From Alphaproteobacteria bacterium (lineage in GTDB: Bacteria > Pseudomonadota > Alphaproteobacteria > CACIAM-22H2): a stretch of DNA of 64,000 nucleotides. The stretch is from the NCBI GenBank assembly GCA_017308135.1, contig JAFKFM010000008.1, forward strand, positions 496,001 to 560,000. The letters run 5' to 3'. Under the pieces are notes generated by a model. The model ran no database searches. It was not told where the DNA came from and worked only from the letters and a program-made list of their open reading frames with translations. Shown piece by piece: positions 36,750 through 45,110 of the stretch; within the stretch, counting starts at the first letter, position 1; every line of letters starts with the position of its first letter. The position numbers and the translations under genes are program-made.

Positions 36750-37694
36750 CTACGCCGCGTGGCGCGATGCCGTCGCGCGCTCGCCGATCAATCCGCGCGG
36801 CCGCAGCAGCAGCGTCAGCACCAGGATCAAGCCGATCAAAACCGCCTGCGTGGCACCGCCATAAATCTGGAAATGCGGCGGCAGGAACTGCACGGTCACG
36901 GCGCCGATCACGCTCCACAAGCCCCAAATGACGACCGCGCCGAGGATGGCGCCCTTGTTGTTGCCGCTGCCGCCAATGATCAGCATCGTCCAAACTTGGA
37001 AGGTCAGGATCGGCATGAAATCGGCGGGGCTGACGAAGCCAATGAAACTGACGTAAAGCGCGCCGCCCAGGCCCATCAGCATCGCGCCGAGCACGAAGGC
37101 TTGAAGGCGGAACATGTCGATGTTCTTGCCGAGCGTGCGCGCCGCAATCTCATCCTCGCGGATCGCCTTGAGCACCCGTCCCCAGGGCGACGCGACGATG
37201 CGTTGCAGCCCAGCATAGACGACGGCAACCAGCGCCACGATCAGCGCCAGATAGCAAAGATTGTTGAGGATCGGCGCCGGGAAAAGACCACGGAACGGAT
37301 TGGGCAGCGACGATATCCCCATGGCGCCGCCGGTCAACGGATCGAGATTGAGCGCCAGAAGCTGGATCGTCGCGGCGATGCCGAACGTCGCGATGGCGAG
37401 ATAATCGTCGCGCAGGCGCAACGTGGCGATCCCGATCACCAATGCGATGAAGGCGGAAGCCGCCATGGCGCCCGCCACGCCCACGATCCACGGCAATCCG
37501 AAATTGCCGATCAAATCAGCGCGCGGTGCGGCCGTCAAAATCGCGAAGCCGTAGGCGCCGATCGCATAGAAGCCGGCGATCCCGGCGTTGAACAAGCCCG
37601 TATTGCCCCATTGCAGATTGAGGCCGAGCACGACGATCGCCAGGATCAGCGCCACGCTGCAGAAGAACACGAAATAGGACAGGATGCCGATCAT
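36750..37694 (-). CDS. livM: Branched-chain-amino-acid-type ABC permease LivM
   Basis: This 314-aa inner-membrane permease has about eight to ten hydrophobic segments starting with ILSYFVFFCSVALILAIVVL and contains the LivM cytoplasmic loop LRLRDDYLAIATFGIA followed by GLQRIVASPWGRVLKAIRED, the EAA-like ATPase-coupling region. ATG at 37694 is preferred because GAGGAA lies upstream; longer frames run into the livH stop. It is the last gene of the minus-strand operon and converges with the GntR gene, two bases apart. It pairs with LivH to import the solute bound by the protein encoded at 34417. Confidence 0.92.
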   Translation of the reverse strand: MIGILSYFVFFCSVALILAIVVLGLNLQWGNTGLFNAGIAGFYAIGAYGFAILTAAPRADLIGNFGLPWIVGVAGAMAASAFIALVIGIATLRLRDDYLAIATFGIAATIQLLALNLDPLTGGAMGISSLPNPFRGLFPAPILNNLCYLALIVALVAVVYAGLQRIVASPWGRVLKAIREDEIAARTLGKNIDMFRLQAFVLGAMLMGLGGALYVSFIGFVSPADFMPILTFQVWTMLIIGGSGNNKGAILGAVVIWGLWSVIGAVTVQFLPPHFQIYGGATQAVLIGLILVLTLLLRPRGLIGERATASRHAA

Positions 37695-37701
37695 TCGTTC
37701 C

Positions 37702-38604
37702 TCACGCGCGTACGGATTTTGTGAACAGCCCCTGCGGCCGGACATACAGCACGATCAGAAGCAGCAGGAACGGGATCGCCGGCTTGAAGCTCGCCGGGAT
37801 GATCAGAACCGAAAGGCTTTCCGCGAGTCCGACGATCAACCCGCCGACGACCGCACCGAACAGATTACCCGCCCCGCCCAGCACGGCGGCCGTCAGCACG
37901 GCCAGCAACATATTGAAGCCGAGCTCAGGCCGGATCTGAACCGTCAAACCCGCGAACACGCCCGCACACGCCGCCAGCATGCCGGCCAGCAACCAGGTCC
38001 AGCGAATGATGCTGGCCGTATCGATGCCGCAAGCCTGCGATAGCGCTGGGCTATCGGCCATCGCGCGCATCGCCACGCCGACGCGACTGGTTTGCAGGAA
38101 GAAGTGCAGTGCCAAGACGAGCAGGAACGTCAACACCAGGACGAACACGTGATCGGGCAACATCCGCACATCCGGCAGGACTTCGATCGCGATCTGCAAT
38201 TCCTGTCCGTAGTAATGCGCGTTGGGCCCCCAAATCAGCAGCACGAGATTGCGCAAGACCAGCGCCATCCCGAAGCTAGCGAAGACGAGGGTCAAGGCGG
38301 CCGCACGCCGCGCGCGCAACCGGCTGAAGACGAGCCGATCAACCAAGATCGCGATCACGCCGGTCGCAACACCCGCGACGATCGTGGCGACGATCAACGG
38401 CACGCCGAACGAGAACGGGTCGATCGGCGTCCCCGCCCCCATCAGCGTCGCCAGCGTCAGCGCCAGATACGCGCCGACCGTCAGAAACTCCGCATGCGCG
38501 AAATTCGCGAATTTGAGGATCTTGGCGCTCAGCGAATAGCCGATCGCGCCGAGAGCCAGAATGCCACCGGTCAAAATTCCGTCGGCCAGCGCCTGCCCGA
38601 TCAT
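37702..38604 (-). CDS. livH: Branched-chain-amino-acid-type ABC permease LivH
   Basis: This 300-aa membrane permease begins GQALADGILTGGILALGAIG, typical of LivH, and has multiple hydrophobic helices (VATGVIAILVDRLVF; FVLVLTFLLVLALHFFLQTS) and the coupling loop RVGVAMRAMADSPALSQACG. ATG at 38604 overlaps the livF stop by four bases. With LivM it forms the transmembrane core of the importer. Confidence 0.93.
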   Translation of the reverse strand: MIGQALADGILTGGILALGAIGYSLSAKILKFANFAHAEFLTVGAYLALTLATLMGAGTPIDPFSFGVPLIVATIVAGVATGVIAILVDRLVFSRLRARRAAALTLVFASFGMALVLRNLVLLIWGPNAHYYGQELQIAIEVLPDVRMLPDHVFVLVLTFLLVLALHFFLQTSRVGVAMRAMADSPALSQACGIDTASIIRWTWLLAGMLAACAGVFAGLTVQIRPELGFNMLLAVLTAAVLGGAGNLFGAVVGGLIVGLAESLSVLIIPASFKPAIPFLLLLIVLYVRPQGLFTKSVRA

Positions 38605-39329
38605 GAATGCCTCCGCGATCCGAGAAAGGCTTCCGCCACCGCCACGTCTTCGAGCAACGCGCTTGCGCGCCCCGAAATATGGTTGCGGCCTTCGACCAGA
38701 ACGTAGCCGCGATCGGATACGCGCAGCGCCGCCTTCGCGTTCTGCTCCACCATCAGTACCGCCACCCCGCCCTCGGCGAGCTTGCGCAGATCGGCGAACA
38801 CTTCTTGCGCGATTTTGGGCGCCAACCCGGCCGTCGGCTCGTCGAGCATGATCAACCGAGGTTCGGTCATCAACGCACGGGCGACGGCGAGCATTTGGCG
38901 TTGACCGCCCGACAACACATTGGCCATCGAGCGGCGATGCGCGGCGAGTGCGGGGAACCGTTCGAAGGCGCGCGCGAGACGTTCGCGCAGTACGGGCTTA
39001 GCCAGCGTATGTCCGCCCGCGATCAGATTATCCTCGATCGACAGGCTGGCGAAGACGTTGCCGGTTTGCGGCACGAAACCCACGCCCGCCCCGACGATCG
39101 CATGGGTCGATTGTCCGGCGAGGTTCACGCCGCCGAGAAGGATCTCGCCGCTTTCGATCAGAACGAGACCGGCCAGCGCCTTCATGAAAGTCGATTTGCC
39201 GGCACCGTTGGGACCGACCAGCGTTACGATCTCGCCGCATGCGACGTCGACCGAAATGTCATGCACGATCGGCAGACCTCGCCGATAGGACGCGCGCAGA
39301 TTGCGGGCGACGAGAAACGGCGTTCTCAT
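38601..39329 (-). CDS. livF: ABC transporter ATP-binding protein LivF
   Basis: This 242-aa ATPase has Walker A VGPNGAGKST near residue 40, signature LSGGQRQMLAVARALM, and Walker B LIMLDEPTAGLAPKI. The shorter length and the layout around the signature match LivF rather than LivG. ATG at 39329 overlaps the livG stop (ATGA). It energises the LivHM channel together with LivG. Confidence 0.93.
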   Translation of the reverse strand: MRTPFLVARNLRASYRRGLPIVHDISVDVACGEIVTLVGPNGAGKSTFMKALAGLVLIESGEILLGGVNLAGQSTHAIVGAGVGFVPQTGNVFASLSIEDNLIAGGHTLAKPVLRERLARAFERFPALAAHRRSMANVLSGGQRQMLAVARALMTEPRLIMLDEPTAGLAPKIAQEVFADLRKLAEGGVAVLMVEQNAKAALRVSDRGYVLVEGRNHISGRASALLEDVAVAEAFLGSRRHS

Positions 39330-40117
39330 AGCGCGATATCCGAAACGTCGCCGAGATAAGCGTCGATGACGCGCTGCTCGCGCACGACTTCCTGCGGACT
39401 GCCGGAGAAGATCAAGCGTCCTTGCGCCATCACCACGATCGATCCGCAGATGCGCATCACCATATCCATATTGTGCTCGACGATCAGAAAGCCGATGCCG
39501 CGCGCGTTAAGCGCCAGGATTTTGTCGATCAAGGTTTCGAGCAAGGCGGGATTGACGCCGGCCGCCGGCTCGTCGAGCAGAATGAGCCGCGGCTGCGCCA
39601 TCATGACACGCGCGAGTTCCAGCAGCTTCTGCTGACCGCCCGACAGAATTCCGGCCGGATCCTGCGCTTTGGCGGCGAGGCCGGTGAAACTCAGTACCTC
39701 CATCGCACGTTCCCGGCAGCGTCGCTCTTCCTCGCGGACCAGCGACGGACGGAACCAATTGTTCCAGAACCGCTCGCCCGATTGGCCGGACGGCGCCAGC
39801 ATGGCGTTCTCGAGTACGGTCATCTGCGGAAAGGGGCGTGGGATCTGGAACGTGCGCGCGAGCCCGGCATGGAAAATCCGATCCGGCGACAATCCTGCGA
39901 TCGGCTTACCGTCGAACGCGATCTCGCCGCCGCTCGGCTTCACCTCGCCCGCGATCAAACCGAACAGCGTGCTTTTGCCCGCCCCGTTCGGACCGATCAG
40001 GCCTGTGATCGCACCATCCCGCACCGACAAATCGACGCCATCAACCGCGCGCAACGCGCCGAAATTCCGGCGGAGCCCCTGCGTGGTGAGGATGACTTTT
40101 TCCATTGTCGCGATCAC
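39326..40117 (-). CDS. livG: ABC transporter ATP-binding protein LivG
   Basis: This 263-aa ATPase has Walker A IGPNGAGKST, the LivG-type insertion ARTFQIPRPFPQMTVLENAM, signature LSGGQQKLLELARVMM and Walker B LILLDEPAAGVNPAL. GTG at 40117 overlaps the aminotransferase stop (GTGA); ATG at 40105 (MEKVILTTQ) is an equally plausible start four codons later. It is co-expressed with livF, livH and livM. Confidence 0.93.
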   Translation of the reverse strand: MIATMEKVILTTQGLRRNFGALRAVDGVDLSVRDGAITGLIGPNGAGKSTLFGLIAGEVKPSGGEIAFDGKPIAGLSPDRIFHAGLARTFQIPRPFPQMTVLENAMLAPSGQSGERFWNNWFRPSLVREEERRCRERAMEVLSFTGLAAKAQDPAGILSGGQQKLLELARVMMAQPRLILLDEPAAGVNPALLETLIDKILALNARGIGFLIVEHNMDMVMRICGSIVVMAQGRLIFSGSPQEVVREQRVIDAYLGDVSDIAL

Positions 40118-41283
40118 ATCCGATTGAAGAACGTGCTCAAGCGGTCCATGCCTTCCTGCAACCGCGCGAGGCTTTCGGAGCCAAAACAGATCCGCAGATG
40201 CCCCTCACCCGCGGCACCGTAGAAGCTACCCGCTTCGACGACGACATCCGCGCGCTCCAGGATCATATCGGCCAATTGCTGCGAGGGCACGCCCGTGCCT
40301 GAGATATCCGGGAAGGCGTAGATGGCGCCTTGCGGCAACGCGCAGCGCACACCCGGCATCTGGTTGAGGCGCTGCACGACGAAGTCGCGCTTGCGGCGGT
40401 CCTCGTCGACCAATGCGGCCAGAACCTCGCCAGGGCCGGTGATCGCGGCGAGCGCGCCGCTTTGAATGAACGTGTTCACATGCGTCACGTCATTCGCCGT
40501 GATCTTGACGAGCCCCGACATGGCCCACGCGGGTGCGGATAGATAGCCGATACGCCAGCCATCCATCGCGAAGGATTTCGTGAACGCGTAAGCGGAGAAG
40601 GTTCGCTCTGCCATGCCGGGCAGCGATGCGATGCTGATATGCGCCGCACCGTCATAGACGATGTCTTCGTAGACTTCGTCGGCGAACACCAGAAGATCGT
40701 GCCGGCGCGCGATATCCGCGAGCCCTTCGAGCTCGTCCTTCGAAAACACCCGGCCCGTCGGATTGACCGGATTGACGAGCACGATCATGCGCGTGCGCGG
40801 TGAAATTTTGGCCTCGATCCGTTCCGGCGTCAGGCGGAAATCGTCGACGGGATCGAGGGCCGCGAAAACCGGAACCGCGCCGGCAAGTTCGATCTTGCCA
40901 ATATGCTGGGGATAATGCGGATCGATCAGGATGACTTCGTCACGCGGATCGAGCGTGGCCATGAGAACGGCGAAGGCCGCATGCGTCAGCCCGTTCGTGA
41001 CGAGCACGGTTTCGGGCGTCGCGGGAATACCGTTGCGGGTGCGCAGCTTTTCGACCAGCGCCGTGCGCAGCTTCGCAATACCCAACAGATCGCTGTAATG
41101 CACGTCACCCGCGCGCAGCGCGTCGATCGTCGCGCGCTTGATATGCTCGGGCGTGTCTGCCGCCGGGCGGCCCAACTCCAGATGAATCAGATCGCGGCCG
41201 CTGTCGCGCAAGGCGGCGGCTTTTTGATACATGCCGAACGATTTTTTCGGCGTATCCGAGATGCGCCGTGCGACGCGCTTCAT
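40114..41283 (-). CDS. PLP-dependent class I/II aminotransferase
   Basis: This 389-aa fold-type I aminotransferase has PLP lysine 236 in AYAFTKSFAMDGWRIGYLS, the Asn/Asp-Tyr positions in VLVNPVNPTGRVF and LVFADEVYEDIVYDG, and the C-terminal arginine in GHLRICFG that binds the substrate carboxylate. It probably turns an amino acid into the matching 2-oxo acid; with iorA/iorB in the co-regulated operon an aromatic or related pyruvate is a sensible product. ATG at 41283 overlaps the ridA-like stop. The exact amino donor cannot be assigned. Confidence 0.9.
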   Translation of the reverse strand: MKRVARRISDTPKKSFGMYQKAAALRDSGRDLIHLELGRPAADTPEHIKRATIDALRAGDVHYSDLLGIAKLRTALVEKLRTRNGIPATPETVLVTNGLTHAAFAVLMATLDPRDEVILIDPHYPQHIGKIELAGAVPVFAALDPVDDFRLTPERIEAKISPRTRMIVLVNPVNPTGRVFSKDELEGLADIARRHDLLVFADEVYEDIVYDGAAHISIASLPGMAERTFSAYAFTKSFAMDGWRIGYLSAPAWAMSGLVKITANDVTHVNTFIQSGALAAITGPGEVLAALVDEDRRKRDFVVQRLNQMPGVRCALPQGAIYAFPDISGTGVPSQQLADMILERADVVVEAGSFYGAAGEGHLRICFGSESLARLQEGMDRLSTFFNRM

Positions 41284-41672
41284 CGCCGTCCGCCCGCGCG
41301 GCGCGCGACGACTTCGATCTCGACCTTGATCTCGTCGACGGCGAAACCGCAGATGATCGTGGTGTTGGTCGGTCGCGGATCGGCGAACGTGGCGCCCAGC
41401 ACTTTCGAAACCGGCATCACGTGATCGCGCGACGAGAGGAAAACGCGCAGCGACACGATATCCGCCAGCGTCGCGTCGGCCTGCGCCAATGCTTCGGCGA
41501 TCGTCTTTAACGCGCGGTGCGTCTGGTCCTCGGCCGAGTCAGGAAATGTGCCTGTCTTCGGATCGAAACCGGCGGTCCCGGAGACGAAAACCCACTCGTC
41601 GTCGATCACGGCGCGCGAGTAGCCCGCCAAGTCTTCGAACTTCGATCCCGAATATATCGCGCGCCGTGCCAT
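41280..41672 (-). CDS. RidA/YjgF/YER057c/UK114-family protein
   Basis: This 130-aa RidA-like protein (AGYSRAVIDDEWVFVSGTAG, then DATLADIVSLRVFLSSRDH and PRPTNTTIICGFAVDEIKVE) has the conserved Arg in the catalytic-cleft position PRPTNT. RidA proteins hydrolyse reactive enamine/imine intermediates released by PLP enzymes and flavin amine oxidases. Being the first gene of the operon with an aminotransferase, and co-regulated with an FAD amine oxidase, fits that task. The operator-like palindrome TTTGATCAAA lies at 41692-41701, about 20 bp upstream of ATG 41672. Confidence 0.9.
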   Translation of the reverse strand: MARRAIYSGSKFEDLAGYSRAVIDDEWVFVSGTAGFDPKTGTFPDSAEDQTHRALKTIAEALAQADATLADIVSLRVFLSSRDHVMPVSKVLGATFADPRPTNTTIICGFAVDEIKVEIEVVARRAGGRR

Positions 41673-41691
41673 GCTTCACCATTAGTGCTCG

Positions 41692-41701
41692 TTTGATCAA
41701 A
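41692..41701. promoter_or_regulatory. TTTGATCAAA palindrome upstream of the ridA-livM operon
   Basis: This is a perfect 10-bp palindrome identical to the one at 36004-36013 beside the GntR gene, located just upstream of the first gene of the operon. It is proposed as a binding site for that GntR/FCD regulator. The shared motif is visible in sequence; binding is an inference. Confidence 0.6.
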
Positions 41702-42066
41702 TAATCGAGAATCCTTTTAACAGATTCGGAAGCGTGCGCAACCACCGTGTGACGACGGCGCGGCGCGAAGCGCTTTCATTCGTTCGAATCACGATTACAA
41801 ACCAATATCTTAGGAAAACGGCCGATGCATAAACGTCCACTCGCGAATGGGGAGTCCGCCACTGGCTGGCCGGGGCAGGCCTGTCGTCTCTCGGGGGGGC
41901 CCGAACGGTGAGGTTCGAATCCTATACGACACCATTGTGCGGTCTGCTTCCCGGAGCCAACGGGTTCCAATATGCGTCATCGGCATCTAGACGCTGACGG
42001 CGGCAATCTTCAGGTCGATACAAATTCCGTGAGTTCACTATCGAGAAACGATCGATATCCAACAAC

Positions 42067-42104
42067 AGTTCTCACCTTCGTCACTCACGGCACGCCATTC
42101 TTTT
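42067..42104. repeat. Dispersed element, copy B
   Basis: The plus strand reads AGTTCTCACCTTCGTCACTC then ACGGCACGCCATTCTTTT. It has the same orientation as the other three copies and lies about 125 bp beyond the 3' end of the DUF4432 gene, followed by an A+T-rich run like that after copy A. The minus-strand frame reads WRAVSDEGEN. Confidence 0.7.
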
Positions 42105-42222
42105 AGATGTTTTTATTTTTATTTTATATTATCTATGTTTTATACACTTGTGAAAGCCGAAAAGACTTTGCTCTTCGGCGATTTCAATAGGTCGGAATAA
42201 CCTATCCGTTTTCAAAAATGAC

Positions 42223-43158
42223 TTACGACGCGTCGGCAAGTTCGATGTCGATATCGAACACGATCTCGTTGCCCGGCGCCGTCGGCGGCACATCGGCGTT
42301 CGTCCCGTCGGCATTTCGCCCCGCCGAGCATGGCTCAACGCTCAGCACGCCGCAGCCTGGCCGCAGATCGCGCCACAACTGAAGCCATGGCAACGTCACG
42401 GTACTCCAGCTGAAATTGGTGGCGATCCCACCGCCGCCCTGCACGCGGCAAACGGCACGATCGCCCGTCACAGGATAAAGGACCGACTGTTTTACCGCCG
42501 GTTCCTGTTGCGCCAACGGCCCCGTGAGATCGGCGCCGTCCAATTGGATGCGCGTGCCCGCGCGATGCAGCGGATAACCGAGATTGAAATGGTACAGCAC
42601 CATGATCGGCAGCGGCGTCGGACCAACGACCTGGACGCGATCAATCATGCGCAAACGATCACCGCCGATCGGCGCTTCGATCCGGCGGCGCAGCCGATAT
42701 CCGCCCACGCCGGACACCCAGATCGGCGCCTCACCTTCGCAATAGAGGATGGGAACGGGCGCGTCCCAATCCTCGCCGTAGCCGGTCAGGCGCGCGGGCA
42801 TGTGGGGCGCCGAGCCATGCATCGGCTTGCCCCCAGTGGGTTGGCGAATATGGTCGAATCCGCAGGTATTGAGGAAGCCGCCGAAGGCGCGGCTGAAATC
42901 GCGTTCGCCCCGCGTGATGGCGGCCGGCATGGGACGAAATCCCGCCGGGCTTTGCCACGCGACTTGAACGCCACGCCAGGACAACGTTGCGATGTCGAGC
43001 AAGCGGCCGGGCAGAACCCAAAAATCGAGCCCGCCGCCGGTCGAAAACGCCAAGGCATCGACGCCCGCTTCGGCCCCGTCGGCGAGCGTGAAACGGCGGA
43101 CTGATGCGATCTGGCGGGGATCGCCGGCAAGATAGCGTGGCGACTCTTCCTTCGACAT
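42223..43158 (-). CDS. DUF4432-family (aldose-epimerase-like) protein
   Basis: This 311-aa protein begins MSKEESPRYLAGDPRQIASV and shows the DUF4432 pattern: ALAFSTGGGLDFWVLPGRLLDIATLSWRG split across the first 60 residues, then FGGFLNTCGFDHIRQP and MVLYHFNLGYPL. The fold is the galactose-mutarotase beta-sandwich, and relatives are found in sugar-use operons, where they probably act on sugars or sugar acids. ATG at 43158 lies two bases past the ATPase stop, so the genes are co-transcribed. Its substrate is unknown; the sulfatase-linked ABC genes suggest it handles the desulfated sugar. Confidence 0.8.
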   Translation of the reverse strand: MSKEESPRYLAGDPRQIASVRRFTLADGAEAGVDALAFSTGGGLDFWVLPGRLLDIATLSWRGVQVAWQSPAGFRPMPAAITRGERDFSRAFGGFLNTCGFDHIRQPTGGKPMHGSAPHMPARLTGYGEDWDAPVPILYCEGEAPIWVSGVGGYRLRRRIEAPIGGDRLRMIDRVQVVGPTPLPIMVLYHFNLGYPLHRAGTRIQLDGADLTGPLAQQEPAVKQSVLYPVTGDRAVCRVQGGGGIATNFSWSTVTLPWLQLWRDLRPGCGVLSVEPCSAGRNADGTNADVPPTAPGNEIVFDIDIELADAS

Positions 43159-43160
43159 CG

Positions 43161-44240
43161 CTAGCGCCGTTCGATGAGCGTGCCGGCTGCGTCGAAAAGA
43201 TGCCAGCCTTCCGCGGCGAGCCGGATATGGAGTTGGTCGCCCACCGCGACGACGCGTCCCGCGACCTTGAGATCGGCCGGCAGCTTGACGACCAGTTGCC
43301 AGGCGTCCGCCGTCGCCAACGCATAGGCGTCGGAACCGGTATATTCGATGGCGCCGATCTTGGCGGCCAAAGCGCCCGATGCGGGACCGGCGAGTAGTTC
43401 GAACGCTTCGGAACGCACGCCCAGCGTTGTCGCATCGTCGATAGCGCCGACCAGACCCGGCAGTTCCAAAGCGCCGAACCAACACCGCCCGTCGCGCGCG
43501 ATAACGCGCCCGTCGAGCATGTTGATCTCGGGCGAGCCAATGAACGTCGCCACGAAGCGGTTCTTGGGCGCTTCGTAGATTTCGCGCGGCGCGCCAATCT
43601 GCTGGATACGTCCGCGATCGAGCAACACGATGCGATCGGCCATGGTCATCGCTTCGATCTGATCGTGCGTCACCAGGATCGACGTCGCCTTCAGACGATC
43701 ATGGAGTTCGCGCAACTCCAGACGCGTGCGCGCGCGCAGCTTGGCGTCGAGATTGGACAAGGGCTCATCGAAAAGGAAAACGCGAGGCTGGCGCACGATC
43801 GCGCGGCCCATCGCCACGCGCTGACGTTGGCCGCCCGACAATTGCCCGGGCTTGCGCCCTTCGAGCCCTTCGAGCGACAGCATCCGCAACGCGTTCGCTA
43901 GCCGCTCCCGGATTACGCTCTCCGACGTGCCGCGCATGCGCAGCGCGAAGGTCATGTTCTCCGCGACCGTCATATGCGGATAGAGCGCATAGGATTGGAA
44001 CACCATCGCCATGTCGCGGTCGCCCGCGTCGCGGGCCGTCACGTCCTCGCCGTCGATGTGCACGGCGCCGCCATCGATCTTTTCCAGGCCCGCGATCATC
44101 CGCAGCAGCGTGGATTTGCCGCTTCCCGACGGTCCGACCAACACGACGAATTCGCCGCTGCGGATATCCAGATCGAGCGGCGGGATCACTTCGAATCCGC
44201 CGTAGAACTTCCGGAAACCCCGAAGGGAAAGATCAGACAT
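43161..44240 (-). CDS. Carbohydrate ABC transporter ATP-binding protein (MalK/UgpC type)
   Basis: This 359-aa ATPase has Walker A VGPSGSGKST, signature LSGGQRQRVAMGRAIV, Walker B VFLFDEPLSNLDAKLR and a C-terminal TOBE-type regulatory domain (roughly residues 240-355). ATG at 44240 is preferred; GTG at 44249 would add three residues. It is the only carbohydrate-type ABC ATPase in the window and may serve both its own permeases (44283-46027) and the ATPase-less permeases at 54503-56253. That sharing is an inference, though one ATPase serving several CUT1 permeases is known elsewhere. Confidence 0.92.
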   Translation of the reverse strand: MSDLSLRGFRKFYGGFEVIPPLDLDIRSGEFVVLVGPSGSGKSTLLRMIAGLEKIDGGAVHIDGEDVTARDAGDRDMAMVFQSYALYPHMTVAENMTFALRMRGTSESVIRERLANALRMLSLEGLEGRKPGQLSGGQRQRVAMGRAIVRQPRVFLFDEPLSNLDAKLRARTRLELRELHDRLKATSILVTHDQIEAMTMADRIVLLDRGRIQQIGAPREIYEAPKNRFVATFIGSPEINMLDGRVIARDGRCWFGALELPGLVGAIDDATTLGVRSEAFELLAGPASGALAAKIGAIEYTGSDAYALATADAWQLVVKLPADLKVAGRVVAVGDQLHIRLAAEGWHLFDAAGTLIERR

Positions 44241-44282
44241 ATGCGACACCGGGAAACGCGGGGGTGGAACTGCGCGGCTCGA

Positions 44283-45110
44283 TCATTTGACGGCTCCCGC
44301 GAGGAGCCCGCGCACGATGAATTTCTGGCCGACGAGGATCAGGATCAGCGCCGGGACGATCGACAACAGCGTGCCGGCGGCCATTTCGCCGTATTTGATG
44401 TCGTATTCCTGCGCGAAGGTGGAGATCGCGACCGGCACCGTCATCGTTGCGCGCGAGGACAGCGTCAACGAGATCGCGAAATCGCTCCAGGAGAAGATGA
44501 AGGTCAGCGCCGTCGCCGCGATCATGCCGCCGCGCACAAGCGGGAACACGACCCGCCAGAAGATTTGCGCGTTGGCGCAGCCGTCCATTCGCGCGGCCTG
44601 AATCAATTCGCGCGGCAGGGCGCCGACGAAACTCATCATCAAGAACAGCGCCATCGGCAGATTGTGGACGGTGTGCGTTACGATGAGCGCGAAATAGCCG
44701 CCTTGCAGCCCGACGGCGGAGAACATCAGATACCACGACCCTAAGAAGGTCAGCGTGGGCAGCATATGGAACATCAACGCCCAGCCCAGCACGGCCCAGC
44801 GCACCCAAGGGCGGACTTCCAAGCTCACGAGCGTGAACGCCGCCATCGTGGCGATCACGATAACGATCGCGGTCGAGACCAGCCCGATCAGTGTGCTGTT
44901 GAAAAGATTGAGGAGGAATTCCGACTGCCGGGAAAACAGCAACTCCTCGAAATTTTCCAGAGTGAACGGCGACAACGTCGCGCCGGTGATGATGTCGATC
45001 TTGTATTTGAACGCGTTCGACAGGACCCACACGGTCGGGCCCAGAATGACGAACGCGTAGCCCCAGGCGGCCGAATTGGCGATCGCTTGCGCGGCGGAAC
45101 TGGATTTCAT
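44283..45110 (-). CDS. Carbohydrate ABC permease (MalG type)
   Basis: This 275-aa CUT1 inner-membrane protein has about six hydrophobic segments (AYAFVILGPTVWVLSNAF; TAIVIVIATMAAFTLVSL; ALILILVGQKFIVRGLLAG). The EAA loop ELIQAARMDGCANAQIFWRV contacts the ATPase. ATG at 45110 overlaps the partner permease stop (ATGA). It forms the heterodimeric channel with the next permease. Confidence 0.9.
   Translation of the reverse strand: MKSSSAAQAIANSAAWGYAFVILGPTVWVLSNAFKYKIDIITGATLSPFTLENFEELLFSRQSEFLLNLFNSTLIGLVSTAIVIVIATMAAFTLVSLEVRPWVRWAVLGWALMFHMLPTLTFLGSWYLMFSAVGLQGGYFALIVTHTVHNLPMALFLMMSFVGALPRELIQAARMDGCANAQIFWRVVFPLVRGGMIAATALTFIFSWSDFAISLTLSSRATMTVPVAISTFAQEYDIKYGEMAAGTLLSIVPALILILVGQKFIVRGLLAGAVK

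Larger units (their letters stand above)
41673..42222. other. 550-bp intergenic region between the ridA-like operon and the DUF4432 gene
   Basis: The region holds the operator-like palindrome near its left end, a G+C-rich stretch at about 41855-41940, and a dispersed-element copy at 42067-42104 followed by a nearly G+C-free run (42105-42145). Bases 41859-41884 resemble 56548-56573 (about 20 of 26 positions, sharing GGGCAGGC), and a T-arm-like GGTTCGAATCC (41911-41921) follows, but no folded tRNA is supported. No gene was found. Confidence 0.4.

Noticed and set aside
41859-41935. A tRNA-like 3' end with GGTTCGAATCC and ACACCA
   Set aside because: The T stem pairs at only three of five positions and CCA is not at the right distance; a cloverleaf cannot be drawn.
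42067-42104. Dispersed element as an IS6-family transposase scrap (WRAVxDEGE motif)
   Set aside because: Only about ten residues agree, and no other transposase motif or terminal repeat flanks any of the four copies.
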